Positions 8,787-18,864 of a stretch of 64,000 bases of DNA are shown one piece after another; the first letter of the stretch is position 1, and each line of letters starts with the position of its first letter. The DNA comes from Flavobacterium sp. HJJ. Lineage in GTDB: Bacteria > Bacteroidota > Bacteroidia > Flavobacteriales > Flavobacteriaceae. Below the pieces are notes generated by a model. That model searched no databases and had not been told where the DNA came from. It worked only from the letters and a program-made list of their open reading frames with translations. The position numbers and the translations under genes were made by a program. The DNA lies in contig NZ_JADKPR010000002.1 in the NCBI RefSeq assembly GCF_015351475.1, positions 124,001-188,000 on the forward strand. Reading direction: 5' to 3'.

Positions 8787-8794
8787 CAAATATA
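8787..8794 (-). promoter_or_regulatory. -7 promoter box of rlmB
   Basis: On the minus strand the sequence is TATATTTG, a match to TAnnTTTG, ending 4 nt before the rlmB ATG. No TTG is seen at the expected -33 distance. If used, transcription would begin at or next to the start codon. Confidence 0.5.
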
Positions 8795-8810
8795 GGTATA
8801 ATGTTTTTAT

Positions 8811-8845
8811 AAAAAAAAACCGTTCTGAGTTAACAAAACGGTTTT
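8811..8845 (-). terminator. Rho-independent terminator of the first SusC/SusD pair
   Basis: A 9-bp stem, AAAACCGTT (8816-8824) with AACGGTTTT (8837-8845), is followed on the minus strand by nine T. It lies just downstream of the susD-like stop and upstream of the rlmB promoter. Confidence 0.85.
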
Positions 8846-8867
8846 GGTATTAATTATTGAACAGGGC

Positions 8868-10262
8868 TTAATTTCCACTAGCCCACCAAACAGGAGTATA
8901 AAAACTTGATACAACAGTTGCATTAGTATTTAACGTTCTCTCTGATTTTGGAGTTATTAATCTCACAGGAATCTGTTTAGTTGAACTGTTTTGATTAGGT
9001 GTTAATACAGGGAATCCTGTTCTTCTCCAATCATTGTATGGTTCAGTTGAAGTGAACAAAGCAATATATTTTTGTGTAATAATGTTTTTCAAAGTAACTG
9101 TAGCTGCCGCGCTTGTAGCAAATGTAGTATCGTCAGCCCCAGTAACATTTATTAAAGAAGCGCTTACAGCAGCTTGTAATGCAGTTTGAGCAGCGGCAGT
9201 ATTTCCTAATCTAAATTGTGCTTCTGCTTCAATAAATTTAATTTCACTGAAAGTAAAAATATTTAAAGAAGTATTTGGTCCTCCAGCGATATAATCTCCA
9301 ATTTGAGATGTTACGCCATCTGCATCTGGTGATTCAGGTGCAGCTCCAACATAATTGCCATGTTCATCTGCAAGTGCATAAAATGGTAAACGTGGATCTG
9401 CAGTAGTATTTAATAAATCAATAAAATATTTACCCATCCCGATGTATCCAGTTCTTTGATTATTAAAAGCATACCATGAACTTTGATTGTTACCTCCGTC
9501 AAAAGTCGCTACTAAATTATCGGAATTTACATCTTTAACAGTTCCTGTGAACGATTTTTGTGCATAAGTCAATGCTTTTTGTGCAGCGACAGTACTTCCG
9601 TCTTTTATTGTTAACCTCATAGCATATCTTGCTTTGATAGCATAAGCAAGTTTTGTCCACTTATCAGTATTTCCTTTATAAAAAATATCGTCAACTCCAG
9701 GTACAGAAATATTAGCACTTAAAGGTTTTGCTAAATCTGCTATTGCTATATCCAGATAAGATTGAATTCGTTCAATTACGTTTTTTTGAGTATCGTATTT
9801 AGGTGTAAGATTACCTTCATTGCCTTGAAATGCATCCGAAAAAGGAATATCGCCCCAGGCATCAGTTGCATACCCCATATTAAGAGCTAATATTATCCTT
9901 GCCATACCACCATAGTAGGGATATGTTGCTTCAAATTTCTGTACTATCGTGTTTGCATTAATACCAGCTTGGTAAATGTTACCCCAATCACCTTCGTTGT
10001 CTAATTCTGTCAGGATATATTGTCCCGCTTCAGCAGATTGAAATGCATTACCATTAGTATGCTGCGTAAATATAGTAAAGCCTCTTGATAAATTACCTAC
10101 AGAGTTATTAATTGTCCCAACTTCAGCACCTGTAAGTAATGTAGTTGGATTAGATAATGCGGAAGGTCTATTAGGATTTTCGTTAAAGGTTTCTAATTCA
10201 TTTGTACATGAATTTAGAGATATCGCTCCTAATATTATAGATAAATATATTATTTTTTTCAT
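8868..10262 (-). CDS. SusD/RagB-like surface lipoprotein (SusD-like_2 type)
   Basis: A 464-residue outer-membrane lipoprotein that would cap the SusC-like channel and bind its substrate. The lipobox is LNSC (Cys19), followed by TNELETFNENPNRP, typical of the SusD-like_2 subfamily rather than classical starch-type SusD. Further family marks are DAWGDIPFSDAFQG and the C-terminal YNDWRRTGFP. It begins 4 nt after the stop of the susC-like gene, so they are translated from one mRNA. The ligand is unknown; no glycoside hydrolase lies nearby to suggest a glycan. Confidence 0.9.
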   Translation of the reverse strand: MKKIIYLSIILGAISLNSCTNELETFNENPNRPSALSNPTTLLTGAEVGTINNSVGNLSRGFTIFTQHTNGNAFQSAEAGQYILTELDNEGDWGNIYQAGINANTIVQKFEATYPYYGGMARIILALNMGYATDAWGDIPFSDAFQGNEGNLTPKYDTQKNVIERIQSYLDIAIADLAKPLSANISVPGVDDIFYKGNTDKWTKLAYAIKARYAMRLTIKDGSTVAAQKALTYAQKSFTGTVKDVNSDNLVATFDGGNNQSSWYAFNNQRTGYIGMGKYFIDLLNTTADPRLPFYALADEHGNYVGAAPESPDADGVTSQIGDYIAGGPNTSLNIFTFSEIKFIEAEAQFRLGNTAAAQTALQAAVSASLINVTGADDTTFATSAAATVTLKNIITQKYIALFTSTEPYNDWRRTGFPVLTPNQNSSTKQIPVRLITPKSERTLNTNATVVSSFYTPVWWASGN

Positions 10263-10266
10263 AATA

Positions 10267-13200
10267 TTAAAAATTAAGTTTTAATGTTAAAGCGTAGCTT
10301 TTTGAACCTGGATTATTAAAATAATCAAATCCACTTGTGTTAGAACCTGATCCAGCAAATGAGTTTTCAGGATCTACTCCATTATAATTTGTAATTATAA
10401 ATAAGTTTCTTGCTGATAGAGTTAAAGATGCATCTCTAATAAATGGCGCACTATTTGAAAGAAGTTTTCCGAAATTGTAAGCTAAACTAATGTCTCTCAT
10501 TCTTACCCAGTTAACATCTTTTTCAACTTGTTGCTCATTTGCAGCTCCTGAATCACCTAAATAGCTATTGTAATAAACTTTATTTGATATAGCCTTTGTA
10601 TTTGGTGTACCCGCCTCAGTAACTCCTGGAATAACATAAGTAGCTGTTCTATCTTCAGCAGACTCTTCGGTAATTCCAAGTCTATTAAGTCTTGCATGTG
10701 TACCATTCCAGATATCTCCACCTTTTCTGATGTCAAGAAGGAAGCTTAATGATATATTTTTGTAGCTGAAATTATTTCTTATGCCTGATAAGAAATCTGG
10801 AGTTGGATTACCAATGATTTGAGATGCAGATTGAACTAACGGTATACCATTTGTATCAATAATTAAATTGCCAGAACCGTCTCTTTCCCATGCTGTTCCG
10901 TACATAACCCCTAAAGGTTGGCCTTTTATGATTGTTGGAGTTACATTACCTGAGAAGAAATCGCTTCCCATACTAGAGTAATTAAGATTATCTGCAACGT
11001 CAGTTACTTCATTTACGTTTTTACTCCAGTTAATATTGATATCCCATTTGAATTGAGTATTTTTTAAGATATCGTATCCTAATTCAACTTCTAGTCCTCT
11101 GTTTTGAACAGTTGGACCATTAGTGTAGTAGTTGCTAAATCCTGAAGACGCAGCAATTGGTGCTAAAATCAATAAATCATAATTAGTAGATTGGTAAGCA
11201 CTCATGTTTAAACGTAATCTTTTGAACATTTCTAATTCTAGACCTACTTCAAATTCTTCGTTATGCTCTGGTTTTAGATCTGGATTGTTACGTGTAGTTG
11301 AATAGCCATACGCACCAACACCATTATAAGGAGTATACAATTGCGGACCAAATGTATCATAATAATAAGGAGTGGTATAAGTAGTAATTACATTATAAGG
11401 ATTTGGCGAAGCATAAGTACTTGCGTACGCTCCTCTTAACTTAGCTAAATTAACCCATTCTGGCATATCAAGCGTTTTGTTCATTAACCATGATGCACTT
11501 ACTGCTGGGTAGAAATACGAACTATTATTAGTTGGTAATGTACTAGTCCAGTCATTTCTTCCTGTAAGTGTTAAAAATAATTGGTCATATAAACCTAGCT
11601 CAACTTGTGCATAAATACCTCTTTTTATTTGTTGGGTATCATAGTTTGTAGGTGTAAAAGTTGCAAAGTTACTTAGGTTATACAAATTAGGAGTAAGCAT
11701 TGTAGATCCTACAGTGTACAAGTCATTTGAGAACTTTGAGTTGATAGATAATCCAGCATTATAACTTAGAGATAGATTATCATCCATAAATTTAAAATCA
11801 CCATTAAAAATCAAATCAAGATTATAAAGGCTTGCAGTATAAGTATCTAATATTACTTGACCAGTTCCATCTCCAGTTGAGTTACCATTACTACTATAAG
11901 AATAGTTTTGTTGTGCATGAGTAGTATAAGTGTCTACACCTGCTCTTAATAATGTGTTAAAAGCTTTACTTTGGTTGTAAGTAAGATGTCCACTGATGAT
12001 GTTACGATTTGTTTCATCAGTATATGTATTATTATTTACAGTGTAATACGGATTATCGTAAGCAGCAAAATAGTTTTTGTTAGTTCCTACACTTGTCTCG
12101 TATTCTCTTAGGTCATAACTTGCAGGAGTTCTAAATAAAGAGAGCATAATTCCTGCTACGTTACTTCCTTTTTGTGCTCTTACTCCTCCAGTATTAGAGT
12201 ATTTTATATCTGCTCCAGCTTTTAATTTGTCTGTTATGTTATATTGGGCGTTTATACTAAGGTTTGTTCTTTTTAGAGATGTATTCGGAACAATCCCTGT
12301 TTGATCTGTATGGCCTAAACCAAGTCTAAAACTCCCTGTGTCACTACCTCCTGATAAAGCAACATTGGTTGTACTTGTAATCCCGTCTTGAAAGAAATTC
12401 TTTGGGTTGTTTACAGCTGTAAGTCCTGGTACACTAGAGATTTTTGGTCCCCAGCTTTGATTAGTTCCATTTGTTTGAGCAAATCCGTCTGAGCCATATA
12501 CAGCAGGTGGTAAATAAGTTGTTCCATTAGTTCCAGCTGCATATTCAAGTTGAATTTTTGGTAACATGCTTACTTGGTCAATTGACATAGAACTTGTTAA
12601 TTCAACACCTATACCAGTTTTTTTTCTTCCTTTTTTACTAGTGTAAATGATTACACCATTTCTAGCATTTTCACCATAAATAGCTGCAGCTGCACCACCT
12701 TTTAAGACAGATACACTTTCAATGTCGTCAGGATTAATATCGACAGCTCTGTTAGAGTCATCAACACCACCTATATTCGTTCCTGAACCTGCATTGTTGT
12801 TGATTGAGTTGTCGATTATTTGCCCATCTAAAACGATTAGAGGTTGGCTGGATAAACTAATAGATTTTTGACCTCTAATAATGATTCTACTAGAAGCTCC
12901 AGGTGTTCCTGCTGATCCTGTTACTTGGATTCCTGCCGCTTTTCCTGCAAGACTTTCAATAATGTTAGGTTCGTGTGAGTTTTGTAAATCTTCACCTTTT
13001 ACTTGTGAAGTAGCGTATCCTAATGCTTTTTTCTCTTTTTTGATACCTAATGCGGTAACTACAACGCTTTCTAATTGTGTTGCATCACTTGCAAGTCTAA
13101 CATTTAGAGATGTTGAACTTGCTGACTTCTCAGAAGATTTCATCCCAACATAGCTAAATACCAATACATCGCTTGGTGCTGCTTTGATAGAATACTTACC

Positions 13201-13374
13201 ATCGAAATCTGATTGAGTTCCATTTTTTGTTCCTTTTACTAATACACTCACACCTGGTAAAGGCATACCTGCATTGTCGGAAACAATTCCTGAAACAGAT
13301 CTTTCTTGCGCAAAAGTTACTTGCGCCACTAGTACTATAAGAAGTACTAAGAATCCATTGAACTTTAGTTTCAT
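10267..13374 (-). CDS. SusC/RagA-like TonB-dependent outer-membrane transporter (copy 1)
   Basis: A 1035-residue TonB-linked outer-membrane protein. Order of parts: signal peptide ending near VTFAQ, a carboxypeptidase-D-like beta domain (about 24-105), a plug with LIVLDGQII and the NPDDIESVSVLKGGAAAAIYG segment, and a 22-strand barrel ending NF with a terminal Phe. It would import a ligand with energy from TonB. Residues 1-106 differ from copy 2 (15757-18864) at only 12 positions, while plug and barrel are much more diverged. The plug begins with VVVTALGIKKEKKALGYA, a common SusC variant. The DNA upstream also matches copy 2. Confidence 0.93.
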   Translation of the reverse strand: MKLKFNGFLVLLIVLVAQVTFAQERSVSGIVSDNAGMPLPGVSVLVKGTKNGTQSDFDGKYSIKAAPSDVLVFSYVGMKSSEKSASSTSLNVRLASDATQLESVVVTALGIKKEKKALGYATSQVKGEDLQNSHEPNIIESLAGKAAGIQVTGSAGTPGASSRIIIRGQKSISLSSQPLIVLDGQIIDNSINNNAGSGTNIGGVDDSNRAVDINPDDIESVSVLKGGAAAAIYGENARNGVIIYTSKKGRKKTGIGVELTSSMSIDQVSMLPKIQLEYAAGTNGTTYLPPAVYGSDGFAQTNGTNQSWGPKISSVPGLTAVNNPKNFFQDGITSTTNVALSGGSDTGSFRLGLGHTDQTGIVPNTSLKRTNLSINAQYNITDKLKAGADIKYSNTGGVRAQKGSNVAGIMLSLFRTPASYDLREYETSVGTNKNYFAAYDNPYYTVNNNTYTDETNRNIISGHLTYNQSKAFNTLLRAGVDTYTTHAQQNYSYSSNGNSTGDGTGQVILDTYTASLYNLDLIFNGDFKFMDDNLSLSYNAGLSINSKFSNDLYTVGSTMLTPNLYNLSNFATFTPTNYDTQQIKRGIYAQVELGLYDQLFLTLTGRNDWTSTLPTNNSSYFYPAVSASWLMNKTLDMPEWVNLAKLRGAYASTYASPNPYNVITTYTTPYYYDTFGPQLYTPYNGVGAYGYSTTRNNPDLKPEHNEEFEVGLELEMFKRLRLNMSAYQSTNYDLLILAPIAASSGFSNYYTNGPTVQNRGLEVELGYDILKNTQFKWDININWSKNVNEVTDVADNLNYSSMGSDFFSGNVTPTIIKGQPLGVMYGTAWERDGSGNLIIDTNGIPLVQSASQIIGNPTPDFLSGIRNNFSYKNISLSFLLDIRKGGDIWNGTHARLNRLGITEESAEDRTATYVIPGVTEAGTPNTKAISNKVYYNSYLGDSGAANEQQVEKDVNWVRMRDISLAYNFGKLLSNSAPFIRDASLTLSARNLFIITNYNGVDPENSFAGSGSNTSGFDYFNNPGSKSYALTLKLNF

Positions 13375-13500
13375 TTTTAAATATTTTGAATTAGTACTGT
13401 AAAAATCATAATAATTTGTTAACTATCCTAATATCTAAAACTCTTTTTTTTTGTTAAGGTTAAAATTTAACATTATAACTTATAGTTATGTTTGTGTTAT
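13053..13500 (-). repeat. Duplicated leader plus susC 5' module, copy A
   Basis: This interval covers the first 106 codons of the susC-like gene and about 125 bp upstream. It is very similar to 18543-18990. The match stops sharply inside the gene, just after the SVVV residues at the end of the beta domain. Upstream it fades beyond about 13500. A partner copy is listed at 18543. Confidence 0.8.
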
Positions 13501-13501
13501 A
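13460..13501 (-). pseudogene. Remnant of the Omp85-like gene 3' end
   Basis: Read on the minus strand this stretch encodes YNTNITISYNVKF and a TAA stop. These are exactly the last 13 residues of the Omp85-like protein at 18948-20663. Upstream of it the similarity decays quickly (KNDNERNQKK against GKSKNEEIKF). It shows that the sequence upstream of susC copy 1 was derived from, or shared with, the omp85-susC junction. Confidence 0.7.
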
Positions 13502-14090
13502 TTTTTTTTGATTTCTTTCGTTATCATTTTTATGTGTTAATTTAAATATTTGGTTTTTATTATTAAAAAACTTTAATTTCAGTGGTTTAGAGTTGGGTTT
13601 AGTTGTAGATTGCGAAGAATTAATTAACGTTTTTCTATAATTATCGAAGTCGAAAAATTGATCAGTAAACTATTTTCTGAAAGAAACGAATTGTATTTAT
13701 GCTTCTAAATATTAATAATTCAGAGGGTAAATAAATCTTGCTTCGTGAAATTAATTTTGATTTTATTTTCTTGTTAAAAAATGGTTGTTTGTTATGTTAA
13801 AATTTGCTAAATGTTTTTTAGTTTTTTGTATTAGCGATTTCAGTTATGCTTCTTTTTACCTGCTCCCAAGGTTTATTGTTAGGTAGGATTTTATTGTTGA
13901 TATTTTATTGTTGTAATAGCTTTGGTAAATTCAAAATTGCATAAACTATATTTTTTAAGTGGTTCAATTTAAAGGGGAATAATTGGATATGGTATGAATA
14001 TAGTTCGATTTTCATTGATCTATAACGAATTTATAATTGGTATTACTAGTGTCAATATTCTTCATAATTTTTTTTTATAAATTTTGAACA
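13502..14090. other. AT-rich intergenic region without recognisable genes
   Basis: About 590 bp between the duplicated susC leader and the terminator of the second pair. It is AT-rich, with stop codons in all frames at short intervals. I see no tRNA, no clear TAnnTTTG promoter on the minus strand and no conserved protein fragment. It could be the decayed remainder of the duplicated segment. Confidence 0.5.
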
Positions 14091-14121
14091 AAAAAAATCC
14101 CGATTACATTATGTAATCGGG
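14091..14121 (-). terminator. Rho-independent terminator of the second SusC/SusD pair
   Basis: A near-perfect palindrome runs from 14099 to 14121: CCCGATTAC and GTAATCGGG around ATTAT. On the minus strand it is followed by A and then seven T. It separates the upstream pair (15757/14164) from susC copy 1. Confidence 0.88.
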
Positions 14122-14163
14122 AAATTAAATAAAACAGTTTGTTTCATTTCTATTTATGAAATT

Positions 14164-15744
14164 TTACCAGCCTGGATTTTGTTGCTTAGCCAAAGTAGGG
14201 TTTGTATTTAACTCAACTTGTGGTATTGGCCATAAGAATCTAAAGTCAGAAGCCGGAATTGCAAGAACTGTACTAGGACCTGTGTAAGGTGTTCCAAGCG
14301 TATAGTCAGCAACAGCAGGAACTGCATTTGCATATTTTGCAGGAATACCTGTAGAAGGAGCAATGTCATCTTTTTCAAGACGTTGAATATCAGACCATCT
14401 TCTTCCTTCCATCAAGAATTCAATTCTTCTTTCAGTAAGAATGGCATTTACCATTAATGGTATTGTACTCAAAGTAGCAGCTGTATAAGCTTGTGTAGCA
14501 GGAGTTGCAAGAGCTCTATTTCTAACTGTGTTTAAGTTGATCAAAGCATTAGCTAAGTCTCCTGTGCGAGCTTGCGCTTCTGCCATATTCAATAATACTT
14601 CTGCATATCTAATAACAGGTGTTGCATCTGTAAAATTGACTTGATCTTTATATTTGTTAGTATATATACGACCATTAACGTTGATTATCATTTCAGTTGC
14701 TCCAATAACACCAGAACTTGGATTTACAATTGCAGTTCTTCTTTTATCGTCAACTAACCAACTAGGATTTCTCCATATAATTGGACTAACAGCCACTAAT
14801 TTTCTTCCTCCAAAAATAGAAGCTAATGCAGCATTTGTTCCTGGATTAGAAGTAGTTGAGTGTTGTATGGAGAATATTGATTCTGTATTGCTTAAATTGT
14901 TTGCCAAAACAAATGCATCTCCAGGATTAGCTGTTAATGTCCTTTTTCCGTTCAGTTTATTACCTTCAGTGATTACATTTGCCCAGTCTCTTTTTTGAAG
15001 ATATACTCTTGTTTTGAATGCGATAGCTGCATTTTTTGAAGCTTTTGCAATTCCTGTAGTCGTTATAAGATTTTCAGCGTCATTTAAATCAGCTAAAATC
15101 TTAGTGTAGCACTCAGCGACTGTGTTTCTTGGTTTAAGAACTTCAGAATCAATTTCGCCTTGAGTATTAACTCCAACTTCTCTGTAAGGAATTCCCAAAT
15201 GCTCTGCTGTTGCTGTATAGTTATAACATCTGGAAAAATAATTCAAAAGTTCAAAATGTGTAATTGCGCGTAAGAATTTAGCTTGACCAATATAATCGTT
15301 CCCAACTGCAGCTGAAATAATTCCTTTAGCGACGGCATCATTTACACCTTCGATCATCAAATTGCAACGATTAATTAAACGGTAACCATCTACCCAATAA
15401 TAAACGTTGTTTGCTGTAGTGGCGTCATAGGTAGCTGTATAAGTAAGTTGGTAGAAAGTTGCAGTATTTACTACATCTTCTCCTCTACAGTCTCCTTGTT
15501 CTACGAAAGCGGCACCCCAAATATAACCTCTACCACCATTAGCAGTACCACTAGTATATGTTCCTATGGCTGCAGCATTATATACACCATTCATTGCTGA
15601 TGCAATTAAATCTGGAGTTGTAAATGGATAGTCTTCTGAAGGACTATTTATTGGGTCTAAATCCAATAGTTTTTCTTCTGAACAGGAATTCATTCCCAAA
15701 ACAATTACAGAAAGAAGTAGTAACGTTTTAAATATATTTTTCAT
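14164..15744 (-). CDS. RagB/SusD-family nutrient-binding lipoprotein
   Basis: A 526-residue outer-membrane lipoprotein of the classical RagB/SusD type. It has the lipobox GMNSC (Cys20), the SEEKLLDLDP start, a TPR-rich helical core (YIGQAKFLRAITHFELL) and the C-terminal marks IRYAEVLLNMAEAQAR, ILTERRIEFLMEGRRWSDIQRL and FLWPIPQVELNTNP. It works as the ligand-binding lid on the SusC-like protein encoded 12 nt upstream. It belongs to a different SusD subfamily from the protein at 8868, so the two systems probably take different ligands. Substrate unknown. Confidence 0.93.
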   Translation of the reverse strand: MKNIFKTLLLLSVIVLGMNSCSEEKLLDLDPINSPSEDYPFTTPDLIASAMNGVYNAAAIGTYTSGTANGGRGYIWGAAFVEQGDCRGEDVVNTATFYQLTYTATYDATTANNVYYWVDGYRLINRCNLMIEGVNDAVAKGIISAAVGNDYIGQAKFLRAITHFELLNYFSRCYNYTATAEHLGIPYREVGVNTQGEIDSEVLKPRNTVAECYTKILADLNDAENLITTTGIAKASKNAAIAFKTRVYLQKRDWANVITEGNKLNGKRTLTANPGDAFVLANNLSNTESIFSIQHSTTSNPGTNAALASIFGGRKLVAVSPIIWRNPSWLVDDKRRTAIVNPSSGVIGATEMIINVNGRIYTNKYKDQVNFTDATPVIRYAEVLLNMAEAQARTGDLANALINLNTVRNRALATPATQAYTAATLSTIPLMVNAILTERRIEFLMEGRRWSDIQRLEKDDIAPSTGIPAKYANAVPAVADYTLGTPYTGPSTVLAIPASDFRFLWPIPQVELNTNPTLAKQQNPGW

Positions 15745-15756
15745 CTTAAATTTGTA

Positions 15757-18700
15757 TTAAAAGTTAACATTGACACCTATTGAAATTGTTTTTACTCTTG
15801 GTGTTCCAATGTAATCTACACCTGAATATTGAGTAACTTGTGTGTTTTGCATTTCTGGATTAATTCCTGAGTAGTCAGTAAACATTGCCAATCCTTGCCC
15901 TAAAGCATAAATACGGAAACTATCAATACTAATTTTTTGAGTAAATGACTTAGGTAATGTATATCCTAAAGTGATATTGTCTAAAGATATGAAGTCACCA
16001 TCTTCAAGAAAACGTGTGCTTAAGTGACCTGTTAAATTTGTAAATGTATTAGATCCTCCAACAATTCTCGGAGTCCAGCCATCACCAGGATTGGCTGCAC
16101 TTTGCCATCTTCCTAAAATCTCGGTACCATTATTAGAGAAATCTTGAGTTACTAGATCTCTACGCGTAGCATTGAAAATTTTATTTCCACCACTAAATCT
16201 AAACATAAATCCAAAATCAACCCCCTTGTAAGTAAAGGTATTGTTTAATCCACCATAATAAGTAGGCAAACTGTTTCCTAAAACAGATTTGTCTTTTGCA
16301 GAATCTAATGTACTTGAAGCACCTGCTGCGCTTGGATTAGCGGGGTCAAAAACAGTGTAAGTTTGTGTATTTGCATTTCCTTGTACTAAGCTGTTATCCG
16401 CTTTGTAATATACGGGATTTCCATTTGCAGGATTTACTCCATAATATCTGTAACCGTAAAGCGCTTTTAATGGTTCGCCTTCTCTAATGATGTTGTAGTC
16501 AAAAAGGATGTCTTGTCCTTGATTTAACTTAGTGATTTTATTTTTAATAAGAGTTAAGTTACCAGTGATATCCCAAGTGAAATTACCTTTTACCATTTTG
16601 TAACTTGCAGAAAACTCTAAACCTTTATTATATAGCGCACCTATATTCTTGTTAATTACTCCATATGGAGTACTTGTATTACCAGGAATACCTAATGAAG
16701 GACTTTGAGGAGCAGCTAAAATTAATTGATCTACATCATTAGAGAAATAATCAAAAGTGAATCTTAATTTATCATCAAATAAACCTAAATCTGCACCATA
16801 ATCTGTTTTTTTACTTCTTTCCCATTGCAACTGATCATTACCAAATTGAGAATATCCAAATCCATTTAATGATCCGTATGGTGATGCTATAGCAAGTCCT
16901 TTATAAGGATAGTTTCCTATATCGGTATTACCAACTTCAGAATAAGAACCTCTAATTTTTAAATCAGAAACTACAGAACGAATTGACTCCATGAAATCTT
17001 CATTAGAGATAGTCCATCCTCCAGAAAATCCGGTGAAATTATTCCATCTTGTTGCATCAGCTAATTTTGAAATTCCATCTCTACGGATTGAAACTTGAAA
17101 GAAATATTTTTTGCCATAGTCATAGTTAAGGCGGCCAACGTAAGATATAATACCATTCTCGTATTGAGAACCACCTGAATCTTTGGTTGTATATGAATTT
17201 GTAATTAATCCTTCGTTGTAAAACCCATCTAGTAATGTTGCTCCTGAACCCCAGAAAGTTTCGTACTTTTCTTTTTGATATTCAGATACAGCTGTTATAC
17301 CAATAGTATGTTTTTCAGCAAATGTTTTGTTATACGTTAAAATATTTTGGACGTTATAACGTAAAAATTCAGTATCATCGTTATAAACATAACCTTTGTT
17401 TGAAAAACCATCACCATTTAAAGGATTAAGATATTGAAACCCTTTATTGATTGAATTGTCAATACTTCCTTGAACTTTAAAATTCAAATCTTTTGTGATT
17501 TTTGCGTTAGCAAAAGCACTCGCTAAAATTCTAGTTATTTTTGATGAATATTTGTTTTTATCCATGATATAAACAATATTTGGTAGGTTATTTGCAATTG
17601 CAATTTTATTATCCCATTGACCAACTCTATTGTTTACTAAATCTAGGTTATATCCAGTTGGATTAGCTTCGTCGTAGATAGGTGTATTAGGTAACATTTT
17701 TGTAGCCGCGTAAATACTACCAGAAAGAGCATTACCTGTTGTACCTCCAGTATTCAAACCATTATAGTCTGTTTTGGTAAGTCCTATATTGGTTCCAATG
17801 TTTAACCATTTTGTTACACTAGCATCAATATTTGTTCTAGCGGTATAACGTTTCATATCGTTAGCTTTCGCAAGTCCTTCCTGGTCAGTAGAGCCTAATG
17901 ATAAATAGAATTTACTTTTGTCAGAACCTCCACTAACGGATAGGTTATTTGTTACTTGCTGCGCATTGTTTCTCATTGTCGCTTTTTGCCAATCTGTATT
18001 GTAAGTAGTCCCTGCAGCCCATACAGTTGGAGCTCCTTTTTCATTCGAAATAGTTATAAAGTCTGGAGTTTGTAACAAATCGTATGTCTCTACAGCATTA
18101 GAAAAACCGACAGAACTATCGAAACTGGTTTTAAGGTTCCCTTTTTTACCACTTTTTGTTGTAATCAAGATTACACCATTTGCAGCACGAGATCCATAGA
18201 TTGCTGTAGAAGCACCATCTTTTAAAACCTCATAGGATTCTATATCGTTTGGATTGATATCTCCCAAACCATTTGTTTGTGCTACACCACCAGTATCACC
18301 TGTTACTATAGGCATACCGTCAACAATTACCAAAGGATAAGTACCACCAGTTATAGAAGCAATACCTCTAATTCTGAAAATTGGAGCTGCTCCTAATATT
18401 CCTGATGGAGTAGTAATTTGCACACCTGCTGCTCTACCTGCTAATTGAGATTCAAAACTGGCAGTTACCAAATTCTTTAAATCCGAACCTTTTACGCTAG
18501 TTATAGATCCAGTAACCTCTTTTCTTTTTTGAGTACCGTATCCTACTACAACTACACTTTCTAGTTCAGTTGCATCACTCGTTAATTTAATGTTAAGTGA
18601 GGTTGAACTTGCAGATTTTTCTGTGGATTTCATACCTATATAGCTAAATACCAATACGTCAATTGGTGCTGCTTTGATAGTGTACTTACCATCAAAATCT

Positions 18701-18864
18701 GATTGAGTTCCATTTTTTGTTCCTTTTACTAATACACTAACCCCTGGTAAAGGCATTCCTGCATTGTCGGTAACAATTCCTGAAACAGATCTTTCTTGTG
18801 CAAATGTGATTTGCGCCATTAGTACTAGAAGAAGCACTAGGAATCCATTAAATTTTAGTTTCAT
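15757..18864 (-). CDS. SusC/RagA-like TonB-dependent outer-membrane transporter (copy 2)
   Basis: A 1035-residue SusC-like transporter. Parts: signal peptide ending at ITFAQ, carboxypeptidase-D-like domain (about 24-105), the standard VVVGYGTQKRKEVTGS entry to the plug, LVIVDGMPI, NPNDIESYEVLKDGASTAIYG, and a long barrel ending VNVNF. Start choice follows the signal peptide and matches copy 1. The gene begins 83 nt after the stop of the Omp85-like gene on the same strand. The 83-nt interval plus the end of that gene are the piece duplicated in front of copy 1. It is probably transcribed with the RagB/SusD gene downstream. Confidence 0.94.
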   Translation of the reverse strand: MKLKFNGFLVLLLVLMAQITFAQERSVSGIVTDNAGMPLPGVSVLVKGTKNGTQSDFDGKYTIKAAPIDVLVFSYIGMKSTEKSASSTSLNIKLTSDATELESVVVVGYGTQKRKEVTGSITSVKGSDLKNLVTASFESQLAGRAAGVQITTPSGILGAAPIFRIRGIASITGGTYPLVIVDGMPIVTGDTGGVAQTNGLGDINPNDIESYEVLKDGASTAIYGSRAANGVILITTKSGKKGNLKTSFDSSVGFSNAVETYDLLQTPDFITISNEKGAPTVWAAGTTYNTDWQKATMRNNAQQVTNNLSVSGGSDKSKFYLSLGSTDQEGLAKANDMKRYTARTNIDASVTKWLNIGTNIGLTKTDYNGLNTGGTTGNALSGSIYAATKMLPNTPIYDEANPTGYNLDLVNNRVGQWDNKIAIANNLPNIVYIMDKNKYSSKITRILASAFANAKITKDLNFKVQGSIDNSINKGFQYLNPLNGDGFSNKGYVYNDDTEFLRYNVQNILTYNKTFAEKHTIGITAVSEYQKEKYETFWGSGATLLDGFYNEGLITNSYTTKDSGGSQYENGIISYVGRLNYDYGKKYFFQVSIRRDGISKLADATRWNNFTGFSGGWTISNEDFMESIRSVVSDLKIRGSYSEVGNTDIGNYPYKGLAIASPYGSLNGFGYSQFGNDQLQWERSKKTDYGADLGLFDDKLRFTFDYFSNDVDQLILAAPQSPSLGIPGNTSTPYGVINKNIGALYNKGLEFSASYKMVKGNFTWDITGNLTLIKNKITKLNQGQDILFDYNIIREGEPLKALYGYRYYGVNPANGNPVYYKADNSLVQGNANTQTYTVFDPANPSAAGASSTLDSAKDKSVLGNSLPTYYGGLNNTFTYKGVDFGFMFRFSGGNKIFNATRRDLVTQDFSNNGTEILGRWQSAANPGDGWTPRIVGGSNTFTNLTGHLSTRFLEDGDFISLDNITLGYTLPKSFTQKISIDSFRIYALGQGLAMFTDYSGINPEMQNTQVTQYSGVDYIGTPRVKTISIGVNVNF

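Noticed and set aside
12881..13153. Plus-strand frame of 90 codons inside susC copy 1
   Set aside because: It mirrors the conserved beta domain and plug of the transporter, and its sequence shows no signal or domain.
13502..14090. A hidden small protein or RNA gene in the 590-bp gap
   Set aside because: Frames are short and lack recognisable motifs. No consensus promoter or terminator frames a transcript, apart from the hairpin that belongs to the upstream pair.
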